Assembly (NCBI GenBank): GCA_028023455.1
Contig: JAQFVV010000049.1
Coordinates: forward strand, 6,786,855-6,850,854
DNA length: 64,000 bases
Direction: 5' to 3'
DNA from: Epiperipatus broadwayi
Taxonomy: Eukaryota; Onychophora; Udeonychophora; Euonychophora; Peripatidae
Position numbers and translations under genes: made by a program. Shown here piece after piece: positions 23,669-34,929 of this stretch. Each line of letters opens with the position of its first letter. The stretch's first letter is position 1. Below the pieces are notes generated by a model, which saw only the letters and a list, made by a program, of their open reading frames with translations, did not search any database and was not told where the DNA came from.

Positions 23669-25278
23669 GACTCTTTAATTGTGTTTTATTATCATATTTT
23701 CTCATTGCCCAAATCTATATCAGCTTTTAATTTTTTAAGTGATGTCAGGGATATTTGTTTACTCTTTCCTTCAGCACACATACTTTCGTGCAATGTAAAG
23801 TAGTAAACTATGGAGCTTAAATGGTGATTTGTCTATGCTTTTGGTATTCAAAATTTATTTAAATTAGCAATAAATCATTCAATTTCTTTTTTATTCTCTC
23901 CACTATATATTTTGCTTTTAATATCTCCTTTAAAGCTTTTTTTTAAAATGTCCTCTACGTTTTCCGTATTGATTTTTTTAAATGCACATACATATCTATA
24001 AATGGAAAAGAATTTAGAAACCCACAACAATGCATAAAAGTAAGCATATAAATTGTGATATAAATATATTTAATAATCAAAATTAATAAAATCTTTAATT
24101 GACTGTATAGATTTTTTCCTCAAAAATATTTTCATCTATTTGTTTTATATTATCTGTCATTCTATAACATCATTATTTAATAATTGATTTGCTTGAACTC
24201 TTTTACTAAATGCACGTTTTTAAATATATAAGAATGAAATAATTTCCTGTCAATAGTGACACACTTCAATTAAGTAAAGCAGTTCTTTTTTGCTGTTCAT
24301 TATGTCTCTTAGTATGATTCATTTAACATTTTATATTTATTGATATATATTAATTGACAGATAAAATGAGTTTTTTGAAATATTAGTTTTATCATTAAAA
24401 ATTAACTGATAATTGATTTTTAAAAAAACATATATGCATATCACACCCAGTCACTATTTTTCAATGGAATTTTTTTATCAACAAATTATTGACTATAAAT
24501 GACCCAATTTTTAATATTTTGATTAATCCCAGATATATTGATATGTTATATTGTCATAAAAATCATCTGAATTTCTTTTTTTTTTAATGTAAGGAAAATA
24601 AACAATATAATCTTGTTGTTTTAAAAGATTGGCAGACTTAAAATATGGTTTTCTGGAACAATTTTTAGATGAATAACATAAAACAACTTCTTAGTAGATG
24701 ACTTGAATGAAACTTTTATATGCTCAACCCACCATTTAAAGGTTCAAACGTCATGTAATATCTTAACTATACAATTATATATATATATATAAATGTAAAA
24801 GACCAGAGTTATAGTTTACATTTATAAAAAAAAAAAAATCTACTAATGCATTTAATTTTTATAGATTCATTACTTTGTAACCTCAGATCTTTAATTCTAT
24901 GTACTAGAGGCATAAACCATCTTTAAATACATTTAATATTGTTTCATGGGATACTTTTATTTATCATGATAATCATATTTAATTTTAACTGCATGATTGC
25001 CCAGTGCTGTATGTCAACTCTTAAGAATTTCAGTGCTTATTGACTTTTATTTATTTTGTAAAATGATAATTATTCAAAGAAAAACTCTCCTAAATAAATA
25101 TGGCCCTATTTAACAAAATAAGGATTACTCTTTGAATAAATTGTTTCTATATTTTATTCCAACTGTTTATTTTCTTATGCATACATCAGCTTTACCCAGC
25201 TAATTTTTATCTACTTATATATATATGTCAACTTACCTATATAAAAAGTCAGATAGATATATAGACAGATAAATTACA
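23669..25278. other. AT-rich stretch without a gene
   Basis: No coding sequence or structured element was recognised. Low-complexity AT runs, including (TA)n at 24,776-24,791 and poly-A at 24,826-24,838. Confidence 0.45.
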
Positions 25279-25330
25279 TTAAAGAAATAAGCAACATTAA
25301 ATTGATTTCCAACATTTAAATTTAAGAATC
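25279..25330. repeat. Perfect 52-bp direct repeat, left copy
   Basis: The sequence from 'ttaaagaaataagcaacatt' to 'aatttaagaatc' is identical base for base to 26,076-26,127. Flanking bases differ on both sides. The pair brackets 745 bp of distinctly less AT-rich DNA. Confidence 0.9.
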
Positions 25331-25773
25331 CTTTTAACCGCTAATTATATCATTGGTTGTATGAGGTAAAAATCAAATCTTTTAATTGGCCAACTCACAA
25401 ACTGAAGACAAAGCCTATTGTTAAAACATATTCGCCTATAATATTAAATTCAACTCAGATACGTTTATAAAAAGTATATTACTAATTTTTCAGGTTATGA
25501 AGAGAACGAAAGTTCTTTCAAAAATAAATTGCTATTTATTTATTCTAAAATATTCAATTTCGGCAACATAAAAGCTATAATATAAACAAAAAGGTTGACT
25601 TTTACGTTATAGAAAAGTAAATATTTCTTTTAAATATTTCTTTAATATTTTTACTAAAATCTTCAATATTTTTCGAAAATAATTTTGTTTTTTTAGTTTT
25701 TTTTTAAAAAAACTAGTTTAATTTCTGAAATTATATTTTTTTAATACTTAAAATTGCATTCGAAATGAAAATC

Positions 25774-25955
25774 TCAGCGTTTTTCTTTATTTTCTTTGAT
25801 CAGGCGGTTTCTTTGTTCTTTCCAGTCAATCAGAATGTCTTTTTCGGCTGAGATCTCACTAACAACCAATTACAACCGATGTTGTTTTTTTGTTTAGATT
25901 TAAATGCGTTTTTTTTTATTGTTTACTTGTAAAATAAGTCGGAAGAGGGCACCAT
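25774..25955 (-). CDS. Candidate two-exon microgene or gene 5' end
   Basis: Minus strand. An ATG at 25,955-25,953 in the context AAG-ATGG opens exon 1, which encodes MVPSSDLFY and ends in phase 2 at 25,927. The next bases, GTAAAC (25,926-25,921), look like a splice donor. An acceptor ...ttgttAG at 25,860-25,859 would remove a 68-nt intron and keep the frame: N-EISAEKDILIDWKEQ, then RNRLIKENKEKR and a TGA at 25,776-25,774, 38 residues in all. The second exon is charged and helix-like, and its codons are richer in G/C than the surroundings. A CRE palindrome lies 75 bp upstream and an ETS-like CTTCCG overlaps exon 1. I do not recognise the product. Chance is a real alternative. Confidence 0.3.
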
Positions 25956-26029
25956 CTTACAGAACTTTTAAAAACCTATTCAAAACCTATCAAACAAATT
26001 TTTTAGCATAAGAACTGGCAGAGTTAGAG

Positions 26030-26059
26030 TGACGTCAGATGTCTACGAGGAGCCTCGTA
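26030..26059 (-). promoter_or_regulatory. CRE palindrome and adjacent CpG-bearing inverted repeat
   Basis: TGACGTCA (26,030-26,037) is a full CREB/ATF site. Next to it TACGAGG-AG-CCTCGTA (26,044-26,059) is a perfect hairpin with a 2-base centre. With AAGATGG and CTTCCG at the candidate start (25,958-25,939) this looks like a TATA-less promoter facing the minus strand. Retained CpGs are uncommon in this window. Confidence 0.4.
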
Positions 26060-26075
26060 AAAAACAGTCTTTTGG

Positions 26076-26127
26076 TTAAAGAAATAAGCAACATTAAATT
26101 GATTTCCAACATTTAAATTTAAGAATC
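26076..26127. repeat. Perfect 52-bp direct repeat, right copy
   Basis: Identical to 25,279-25,330. The distance from start to start is 797 bp. Confidence 0.9.
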
Positions 26128-26728
26128 TAATAAAAGATAGTGATATCAAAACTGAACTTAGGTATTCCATTGCTAATAAGAATTTTTCAACAATTTACTG
26201 GAAAGGAGAAAAAAAGGTAATTCTTGTTAAGTACTTTTCTTAAAATATATAAATAGTATAATAAATAGTTCTACAAACAGCAAAGATCTATCAAACATTA
26301 TTTTTTTCTCTTATAAAAGTAGGGACATAAGAGATTTTTGAAGATGTTGAGATTTTAAATAATTTGATGACTTCTAGTTAGGAATGGATATATATGTATT
26401 TGAAGACAAATATTAGATTTATAGTTATCTATAGATTGAATATCTGAAAGAAAAATGTCAAGTGTAATTAAAACTTTTAAGATTAACTCAGCCCAGATTT
26501 GATCCACAGTTGTGAGTTAATAAGTAAATATGTTGCCATTGAAACACAAAAATGCATATATTTCCATATCATTATTGTATTTACATATTTGGAATGTTAA
26601 ATGATTACTGTTGTTATTGTTATCATAACTCCCTCTTAGCCTGAGCCTGGCCTATGTTAGTCCCAAGCAATCGGCCCATCAGTTGACAACTTATTAGGTA
26701 GAATTTGGCTTAATGTTAACTGTTACTC
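26128..26728. other. AT-rich stretch without a gene
   Basis: No coding sequence was recognised. 26,630-26,720 is somewhat less AT-rich ('cctgagcctggcctatg') but carries no identifiable motif. Confidence 0.4.
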
Positions 26729-26821
26729 ACTTCCCTAGGTACAATACATACACACATATATATACTATATATATATATACTTACTTCCCTAGGTACAATA
26801 CATACACACATATATATACTA
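26729..26821. repeat. Perfect 39-bp duplication, 54-bp period
   Basis: The unit from 'acttccctaggtacaataca' to 'tatatatacta' occurs at 26,729-26,767 and again at 26,783-26,821, separated by 15 bases of TA repeat. Its ends lie in TA microsatellite, which suggests slippage or unequal exchange. Confidence 0.9.
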
Positions 26822-26934
26822 TTAAAGTTCATTTATGTAATGAATATAGTAGCAAATAATAATAAATATAACAATAATAATATAATAAAAAGTATAATAG
26901 TCCTCAGAAGTACTTTTAGTGAATCTGTTAATCT

Positions 26935-27137
26935 TCTTCAACTGTCATTTCAATTCAAATATACCTGAAGTAAATGTCATCTAATCATTTCTCATGATTT
27001 CTGAAATTTTAGCATTAGCAGATTTTTTATAATTAATCAACAATCTGCTAATGTACAAATTCAGGAATCATGGGATATGACTTATGATGTTTACTTTTAT
27101 TATATTTGAATTGAAATGACAATTGAAGAGGGTCAAG
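26935..27137. repeat. Foldback palindrome with arms of about 97 bp
   Basis: Arms 26,935-27,032 and 27,042-27,137 mirror each other: 'ttcaactgtcatttcaattc' / 'gaattgaaatgacaattgaa', 'catgatttctgaaatttt' / 'aaattcaggaatcatg', 'agcattagcagatt' / 'aatctgctaatgt'. The loop is about 10 bases. It ends some 50 bp before the PLE pLTR at 27,187, so it may be a nested or associated element. Confidence 0.75.
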
Positions 27138-27186
27138 TGGTTAATTTAAAGTCTTCTGTGCATTATGTAGCAACAATTTTCATCAT

Positions 27187-27404
27187 TATTATGTAAATCT
27201 ACTCCTAGAAGTTTAATTTTATAATAATCTATTATTTAATAGTCAAACGTAACTTTAAATCTAGATCTCAACTTCCTTTAGTCACATGATGCTATGATTA
27301 TGATACTACTCGGTATTGAAAGTGCTTATAAATAAATTTTCTTTATTACAAATTCAAACCTGCTTTGTTGCTAAAAATGTTTTAACATTTTTTGAACCAT
27401 TACA
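27187..27404 (+). repeat. 5' pLTR of family C PLE
   Basis: It aligns with 29,734-29,958 throughout: 'atgtaaatctac', 'taatctattatttaatagt' / 'taatcaattatttaatatt', 'agatctcaacttccttta' / 'agatctcaactgccttta', 'ctatgattatgatactactc' / 'ctatgattaccatactactc', 'attgaaagtgct' (identical), 'aaaaatgttttaacatttttt' (identical over 20 bases). Identity is perhaps 80%. Confidence 0.8.
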
Positions 27405-27829
27405 ATTATTACAGAAAAACAGGATAAAAAATTATTCTAAAATTTACACATTTTCTTGCTTGGATTATTAATGGAATGAAATGGACTTTATCATGCCATG
27501 CTGAAAATTTGCATAGATATCATGCATAGGAATTGTCTTCAATTTAAAATTTATCCAAACTGCTGTTATATTAACATAAACAGATCCATTTACCTTACCA
27601 AGAAGAGAGGATTATTGGAAAGTTTAGAGATGTTTTATTAAGATCTATTATAAAAAATCTTTCCAGCAGCTTGAAGGCTGATAAAAGAAGAAAAAACTAT
27701 ATGGCCCTGGAGTATATAATCCCTGACAGTATCTACATAAAGTATAACCACATTGCTACTATGTTAAAAAGAAAATATTCTAAGAAGATTAACTTTTGGA
27801 TGAAAAACAGAACTGCATGAACCCTAATC

Positions 27830-29776
27830 TTCCTAGCATTAAAAATTGGGTCAACATTTCAAATGTTGAATTTTCTGAAGTGTCTGATAAAAATTTAAAT
27901 TTTGGAACCAGACTTTTAGGCAGTGAATAGTGTTATTCCAAACTGAAAATAATCATTGATTTTGAATCTAAATCTAAAAACAAACCAATGAAAAGAAAGA
28001 GTCATAGAAAACATGGCTAATATTTTGAAATATATACCTAAGCTAATAAAAGAAAATTCTGGTCTCATAATATTAAGTCTATTAGAACTTTTATTACAGA
28101 AAAAAACATTGTTGTTTGCCTAAAAAAAGGTAAGGGCAAAAACTTGTACTTTTAAAATGACAAGAGTTTGGCTTTAAAATTAGTCAGCAAATTAGTAGCT
28201 TTCATTTTACGGAAGTAAAAAATTATATTTTAAAGGTTGGAAAAAATAAATTTTTTGCATTAATTCTTAGAAAACATTGAGGCAAAGTCCTGTCAATCTC
28301 TAATTACTATAAAATACACCTGTCTGCTGCCATTGTTCCTAGAATATTTGCAAATATAAAGTTGCTCAAGGAGAATTTCTCTCTTCACCTTCTTCTTGAC
28401 TTTGGTGGATCATACCTTTACTATGCAGCTAAGCTTATTGCCTCTTGGCTCATAGATGACTTCAGTTTTGGTTCATACAGTTTGAAATCTTCAAATTTAT
28501 TGAAAAATTCAAAAACTCAAAATCAGTAATAGCTGTAAAATTGCATCTCTGGATATTAAAGAAATGTATGGATTTATCGGTCATTATGAATCTATTAAAT
28601 TCATTGAAGAATTTTTGCAGCAATTCAGTTATTACATTGAGGAATTTTTTTTATTATACACACATTAAATTGGATTAGTAACAAAATACCTATATCATTT
28701 ATTCACAAGAAATATAAAATTAATCATGGATAGCTTGCAGAACTATCTGTTTATTGGAATTGTCTGTATCTGAACTTGTCCAAATTTAAGAATTTGATTC
28801 TTCCAAAATTTGAATGTCTGTCAAATGCAGTCTTATATTTCAGATACATAGATGATACTTTTGTATATGCTAATGAAGAAAGTATTAGTAAAATTCATAT
28901 TGAATTAACATTTGCATCCACTCTAATTTGGACCATTGAGAAGCAAGATGAGGTCTTGCACAACATAAATTTTTTAGACTTAACTATCATCAGGTAGGGC
29001 AATGTTTTAGTCTATAGAATGATTTTAAGCCATTAAATACAGAAGGCACAATACAACCTAGTTTTTTCATAGAAATTTAAAGCTGTACAAATTCGAGGTG
29101 ATCAGAGAAGAAACATCAATATATACATTAAAGACCTAATCAATATTAGGTACAATTTTTAAAAAAAAAACAACCGCAATTACTTCTAATTTTTATAACA
29201 AAATCTTGCACCCGAAAAAATCTTCAACCTGGTAATAAAAAAATTATCTAGTCTTCCTTATGTTTCAAAACTCACACAGAAATTAAGAATAAATATTTGT
29301 ATCGATAAATACAATATCAGTTTTTGCTCACCTCCATCTTTAAACAAATTATTAAAGAATTTAAAAGACATAATAATTGGAGAGGCTTCACATCAAATTG
29401 GTCACAAAATTAATTGCAAAGAACCTCATTGCCTGAAGTCTTACTATGGTGAAACCTGAGTTAACTTATCAAAAAAATTTGCCCAGCATAAATATGTGTA
29501 AAAACAGGCCAAGAAACACAATGCATACCTTCTGTTTTTTTTTTTAATTATGAGTTGCAATCAGGTCATAACTTTGAACTTTCTACAGCTGACATTGTTT
29601 GTTCTGAGAGAGATGACAGAAAGAGAAAGGTGAAGGAGCCATGGTCAGTAGCTAAAGATCATTACACTATCAATAGAAAAAACACTAATACCCCTCTTTC
29701 TAAAAAATGGCACTTGAAACAACCACATCTGTCATTAATATGTAAATCTACACTCAAAAATTCAATTTTAAGATAA
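27830..29776 (+). pseudogene. PLE polyprotein: RT plus GIY-YIG-like end (broken)
   Basis: Blocks in order: LPSIKNWVNISNVEFS (27,823 on); NIVVCLKKGKGKN (28,109), the place of the IxxKADKGN block; FANIKLLKENFSLHLLLDF and ASWLIDDFSFGSYSLKS (28,350-28,490); ASLDIK-like motif A followed by MYGFIGHYESIKFIEEFLQQ (28,545-28,625); YFRYIDDTF with YIDD at 28,845-28,856; INFLDLTIIR (28,967); LPYVSKLTQKLRINI (29,253); and CKEPHCLKSYYGET (about 29,415-29,457), the Cys pair and YGET of the GIY-YIG domain. The last open frame (29,555-29,776) has SGHNFELSTADIV and runs into the 3' pLTR, as is usual in PLEs. At least six frameshifts or stops occur. The catalytic YIDD is still encoded. Confidence 0.85.
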
Positions 29777-29958
29777 TCAATTATTTAATATTTAAAAGTA
29801 ACTTTTAATTTAGATCTCAACTGCCTTTAGACACCTAATGCTATGATTACCATACTACTCAGTATTGAAAGTGCTCAGCTTTAAATAACTTTTTTTTTTA
29901 TAAATTCAAATCTATTTTGTTGTTAAAAATGTTTTAACATTTTTTTCACCATTATAAT
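29734..29958 (+). repeat. 3' pLTR of family C PLE
   Basis: Direct copy of 27,187-27,404. The end of the coding region overlaps its first 40 bases. Confidence 0.8.
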
Positions 29959-31299
29959 ACTATATATCTTTAGCCATCTATAGGAAGCTTTTAAAAGTTT
30001 TATAACTGATTTGGTACAATGCATATTATCATCATATCTTCACTGTATGTGTATTTAAAGTATATATTGATTACAATTAAAAATATGTGCAACATATTTA
30101 ATAAATATATAATCTTTGAATGAGCTAATACTTCAAATATTTATTTTATTGGGGCACAATTATATTGATATTTTTTCTATGTGAAATATATTATTCCCTT
30201 TTTACATATAACAGAGTTTTCATAATATACCCATAAAGAATCTATAAAAACTGAAAAGTGACATATTGAGAAACATACTTTTAAAAAATGAAGTATTGGA
30301 CTTGATATATTTGAAAGCCTTTTCTATTTTGATTCATAGTTTCTTGTAAGATGTTTTTATTCAGCTGCTAACTTTTCTAATTTTTTATTTACTTATTTAT
30401 TGAAACTAAACATAGAGCAATAAATTCAAATTCATTTTATTTTGTGCCCTAGACATATATTGTTTGCTTGGAAATATATATATATCAATAATTTCAATCT
30501 ATGTGGTCAAGTTGCAATCTTTAGTGTATATAAATATATTAGATTATAAATGAGGGAAAGATTCCATATTTATTGTTAAAAGGAGGTTGCCTTGACAACA
30601 TGTTGACATTGTTAATTGTTAGTGATATTGGGATTGCTTAAGTATTGACTGTTTTTTAGTGATTACTTACAAACCCATATAGGCTTGAGCATTATTATAC
30701 TTATTATTTAATTAAAACTTTGGATGAAATTTGAAAATGATAATTGCAGTTTGTAATGTTATAATTGACTATTTATTAGTCTGCATTCAGAATAGATTAT
30801 ATTTATCTGTTTAAGGCAGTTTATTTAAACTTCTTTCTATCAATAATTTCAATCTCTGTAGTCAAGTTGCAATCTTTAGTGGCTATATAAATATATTTGC
30901 TTTTAATAAACCTTAAAGTTGAAATAAGGAATTACGTAAATTATATTAGTTTATACATATAGTTCATATTGCTTATATACATATTATATTTTAGTTTGTA
31001 TTGAATTTAGTATTGTGTATCTACATGCACATATATATTTTATTTACATCAGATTCAGAAAGAATTCTATATAAGTAGAGGAGAGTTAATTAGAATATGA
31101 ATTATGCTATTAAATATAACTAGCTTTATAGGTTAGTGTTCAATTTGGTAGTTATTCTATATGTTTATTGAAAGGTATTGGGTATTAAAGCAAAGATCAT
31201 ATTCTACTTTTTAATGACTCTTGGTTACAGTAGTGTAGGTAAGGTTATTAATCTCCATATGACTGTGTCTATATCTGGAGTTGTAAAGGATTGATCTCT
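29959..31299. other. AT-rich stretch with two unexplained direct repeats
   Basis: A 58-bp sequence ('atcaataatttcaatctatg' with 'tcaagttgcaatctttagtg') occurs at 30,484-30,542 and 30,838-30,897 with three or four differences. A different block at 30,609-30,665 ('gatattgggattgcttaagt', 'attgactgttttttagtgatta') recurs at 36,703-36,757. Nothing codes. Confidence 0.6.
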
Positions 31300-31313
31300 A
31301 ATTTTTATTTTTT

Positions 31314-34300
31314 TTATTTTGTTGTAAAAATGTCAGTGAAGTTTTTTTGAGGTTGGGTTGAAAAAGAAATGGCACATAAGAAACCAAAGAATGAATAAAA
31401 TAAAAATAGTTGCTCTAATGCTTGGGAAATTTCTTCTCTTTCTCTATGTTGTTCATGAGCATTATGAGTGGGGGCTGATTGGGACTTAGTGATATACATA
31501 ATAAGAGTTTGACAAATTTGAAGTGATAGGTATATAAAGAAAAAAATGTTGAATAGTTTCTTTCACTTTGTGATTGAGTGAGCAAGTTGAGTCTATATTG
31601 GTGGATAAAACTCTTTTAGCTAAGAATCTATAGCAAGTTGGTAAAGCTTCCAAATTAATCTTAATAAGGGAAATCAAAATACTCAGATTCTAAGTACCAG
31701 AATTTAGATTTTGGGATAATTTGTTTATTTGTGCAATGAAGAAGGGGTTGAAGAAGAGATTGTTAGTGTTGGTAAATTCTTAGTTTTGTGAGCAAGATTA
31801 TATGCTTCCCAGTAATTAAATTTTGTGAGTAGATTATGTTCATTGACATGGAGTATTTGGCAAGAATTTTTAAAAGGTTTTTGGAAAAGATATTTTTAGC
31901 TGGAAGTGGTGTAACTGTTGGGATAGTGAAAATAAATTTATGAGAATCAGGCAAAAGAGTGAAAAATTTGAATAATATATTCATTGTTCTTTGAAAATGG
32001 ATTATAGGGCAATGGAGTGATAATTCATTGTTAGTGGCATGTTTTAATGCTCATTACCACTGCCTTCTTTTCCCATAGAGTTTATTTTATTTTTAAAAGT
32101 TGTGATGTAATTTATTATTGGTATGTAATATGCTGCTTTTGGAAATATTAGAAAATTCATGATAGTGAGTTTGGCATGAAGTGATAAGTAGCCTTTAGGT
32201 ATGGAATTGAATTTGGTTTCAATTGATGCAAGTAGCATGTCCTGAATAGAGGTTCTCATGGCATCTGTAGACTTGTAAATAAGAAGACCAAAAAGTTGTG
32301 AGGTTTTGTGAAATTAAAGGGTATACTTCTTTCATTTAAAATGTTCCATATTGATGATTTATTGAGATTGAATTAAAGTTTGTATTGTTTTGTATCATTT
32401 TCAAAAATTGTTGTTAATGCAGGAAGGAAGTTTTTGGAAGGAAGAAAGATTACTTGATCATCCATATAAGAAATATGCTTTATTTTTTATTTATGATTGG
32501 AATATAGTTGTTAGGCAATTTGTTTTCAAATTTCTAATAATAAAGGATTAATATAAATTATAAATAGTAATGCATTAAGGAGGGATCCTTGAGGAATGGA
32601 ATTGTGAGGGATGAAGCCAGGGAGGGCTTTTTCATTAAGTGTAATATGAATTTTTCTGTTTATGAAAGATTGGTGAGAATATATAGCATAGGTGTAGGTA
32701 TATAATATAGGTGTAGGTATGTTGAATGTTGTTAGAACCTGGATAAAATTTTCAATTGGGACAGAGTCAAGCACAGAAGCATAATCCAACTGAACATCAA
32801 ATGGATCAGTTTTCCTCAAGTATCTCACTTGGTCTATAATTGTTTTTAAAAGGGAAATAGCACAATGGTGTATGATTCTTTTTTTGCAAATTGAAAATCT
32901 AAGATAAATGATAGAATGATGGGTTGTATTTTATCTTTGATGTTTGATTTAATGGTTTTTATTAAAATTGGAATTATGGAGATGGGTCATAAGTTATTTA
33001 GAGGGAATGGGATAATTTTTTTTTGAGAAAATGAACGAAGGAGAGAGTTGTATAATTTGATAGATCTGCTTTGAGAGATGATTGCCTAGGTTTAGTAGTA
33101 TGGGAATGCTAAAGAAGTTTAGGTGAATAATTATAAATCTGGGAATTGAATGTGGGCCAGGTGTCTATTATTTGGAAATGAGATGAGCTTGAGGATAATA
33201 TCATTTTTTGTAATTTGGTGATTAGAATTATTGAAACCAAAAGAATGGATGTCAATATAAAGGAAGGGTGATGATTAAAATTTGGCTTTAAAATAATAGA
33301 ATAGTAGGGGAAGCATCTGCTGGCTCATGACCATTTGATTATTTTAAAATAAGATGATGGGGTAACTTTTTTTGTATGAAAGAGCCCAGTGTATATATCC
33401 TCTGGACCAGTTATGAAGTTGAGCTAAACACTTTTGCATTTTTCCATTGAGATATAATCAGCAAGTAGTAATTGTTTTTTTTGTATTGTTGTTTAAAATA
33501 TATACTACAAGGGATAGATGTAGTATCATATAGAGCAACATTTAATTTTTGGTGTAACCTGGCAAGCCCTTTGATTAAGACTATAAGTGATTTCTTTTTC
33601 TTTGTATAGTGCCTAATAATTAAGTTAATAATATTGTTGAAAGCAAGCTAAGTCTCAGTGGGGTGTAATGAGAAAATATATATTTTTTGAAAGTGGTTGT
33701 ATATTTCACAATTAATTGTTTCCAGTATAGCAGTCTTTATGGTAAGCCTAGTCATATTGCTGTATTGAAGTATTGGCTGATTGTTAAAGCCAATATTTAA
33801 TTCAATATTAAGAGTTAAATGGTCAGAAAAACTGATATGGTGTTGTGAAGGATTGATAATGAAATGTAAATCCAGTGAGCAATACAATAGATCTATAAGA
33901 GTTGCATGTTTTGGGGTAAAAAGGATAAAGGCATTGTTAAGAAAAAAACCTTCAGCATGAGGTGAAGATATTTAGAGATAAATTCAGAGTATAGCATGTT
34001 GAAATCTCCCATAAATATTGCAGTGTAAGGATTTGAGGATAAAGTTATATTTATCTGAGAGATTAATTGATGAATAAGTAAGGATTGGTTATCTACAAAG
34101 CATGGTAATGGAAGAAAGTAATGATCATGTTTTGGGAAAATAATAATATTTTAAAGGATAAGAAGGGAACAGTGAGGTGGATTATAATTCTTACTCCTGC
34201 AGCAGATATGAAGGAGGTGAATAGTTGCAGGTAACTAAATTTTTCAAGATAATCTTCAGTAACATAAGCCCTCAGAGAAGAAGCAAATGTGGATAATATT

Positions 34301-34400
34301 GTATAATCCAGTTATCAATTGGAAATAAGTATTGTGGGGAGTTGATGACTCTTACATTAGCTCCTGTGATGTTGAGGGCATTTCAATTCTTAGGAAATGC
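31314..34400 (-). pseudogene. LINE ORF2: endonuclease and reverse transcriptase (broken)
   Basis: Order from 34.4 kb downward. The endonuclease core is TAIFMGDFNMLYSEF, with GDFN at 34,009-33,998. It ends in YCSLDLHFIIN and SFSDHLTLNIELN (33,887-33,780), the SDH block with the catalytic His. The RT (32,828-32,526) reads VQLDYASVLDSVPIENFI (motif A) and SIPQGSLLNALLFIIYINPL (motif B). HISYMDDQVIF follows at about 32,474, the YxDD box intact in a shifted frame. The thumb continues as IPKGYLSLHAKLTIMNFLI (32,200). The tail (31,677-31,540) has LEALPTCYRFLAKRVL and KETIQHFFLYIPI, shaped like the zf-RVT domain (LPT..LxxR...C..C...ET..H.F..C), but most of its Cys residues are missing. Many stops interrupt it. 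Confidence 0.8.
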
Positions 34401-34929
34401 AAGGGGAAATATTGAGACATAAATATAGAAAGTTTGATAAAATGTGTAGTTTGATGTGTAGTTTTTAATTTTGGGATATGGGTATTGTGATTAAAGTGGA
34501 CTTTGATTTATAATTATAGCCTATAGGATTTATTCTAATAATATAATTGTTTAAATTTGTTTTGTTAATAATCATTTTTTATAAATCTAATACTAATAGT
34601 GGTAAAGAAGTGTAAGTATAGTCATTTGTTGTTAAGCTTCATTGTTTTGACTGTAATTTTGTTCTTGAGAGTTGCTTGCTGAATTTAAGTTTGTAGAGAT
34701 TATTTTTCTATGTTAAGAAGTATGACCACTTTTATGAGTCTCAACATTCATGCAAAGATTTATTTGCTTTGGAGATAGGATTGATATACTATTTAGGATT
34801 TGCCTAAATAAATGTTTATTCTTTGTTATGATAGAGTTTGTGTTTGTTGAAGTGTTATTTGAGTCTTTTATTCTTTTTTTTTTTTTTGCTGGTGCAGAAG
34901 AGTTGTCGATTTAGTTTTAATTGATGTTG

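Larger units (their letters stand above)
27187..29958 (+). mobile_element. Penelope-like element with both pLTRs (family C)
   Basis: A 2.8-kb element with direct terminal repeats (27,187-27,404 and 29,734-29,958) and, between them, a decayed plus-strand ORF with PLE N-terminal, RT and GIY-YIG-like blocks in the right order. Presence of both pLTRs makes this the most complete element in the window. A PLE copy of this architecture is known from the family; the boundaries here are by eye. Flanking target-site duplications were not resolved. Confidence 0.8.

Noticed and set aside
31314-31499. Independent 61-codon gene on the minus strand
   Set aside because: Lies at the 3' end of the LINE, low sequence quality, no domain; treated as part of the decayed element.
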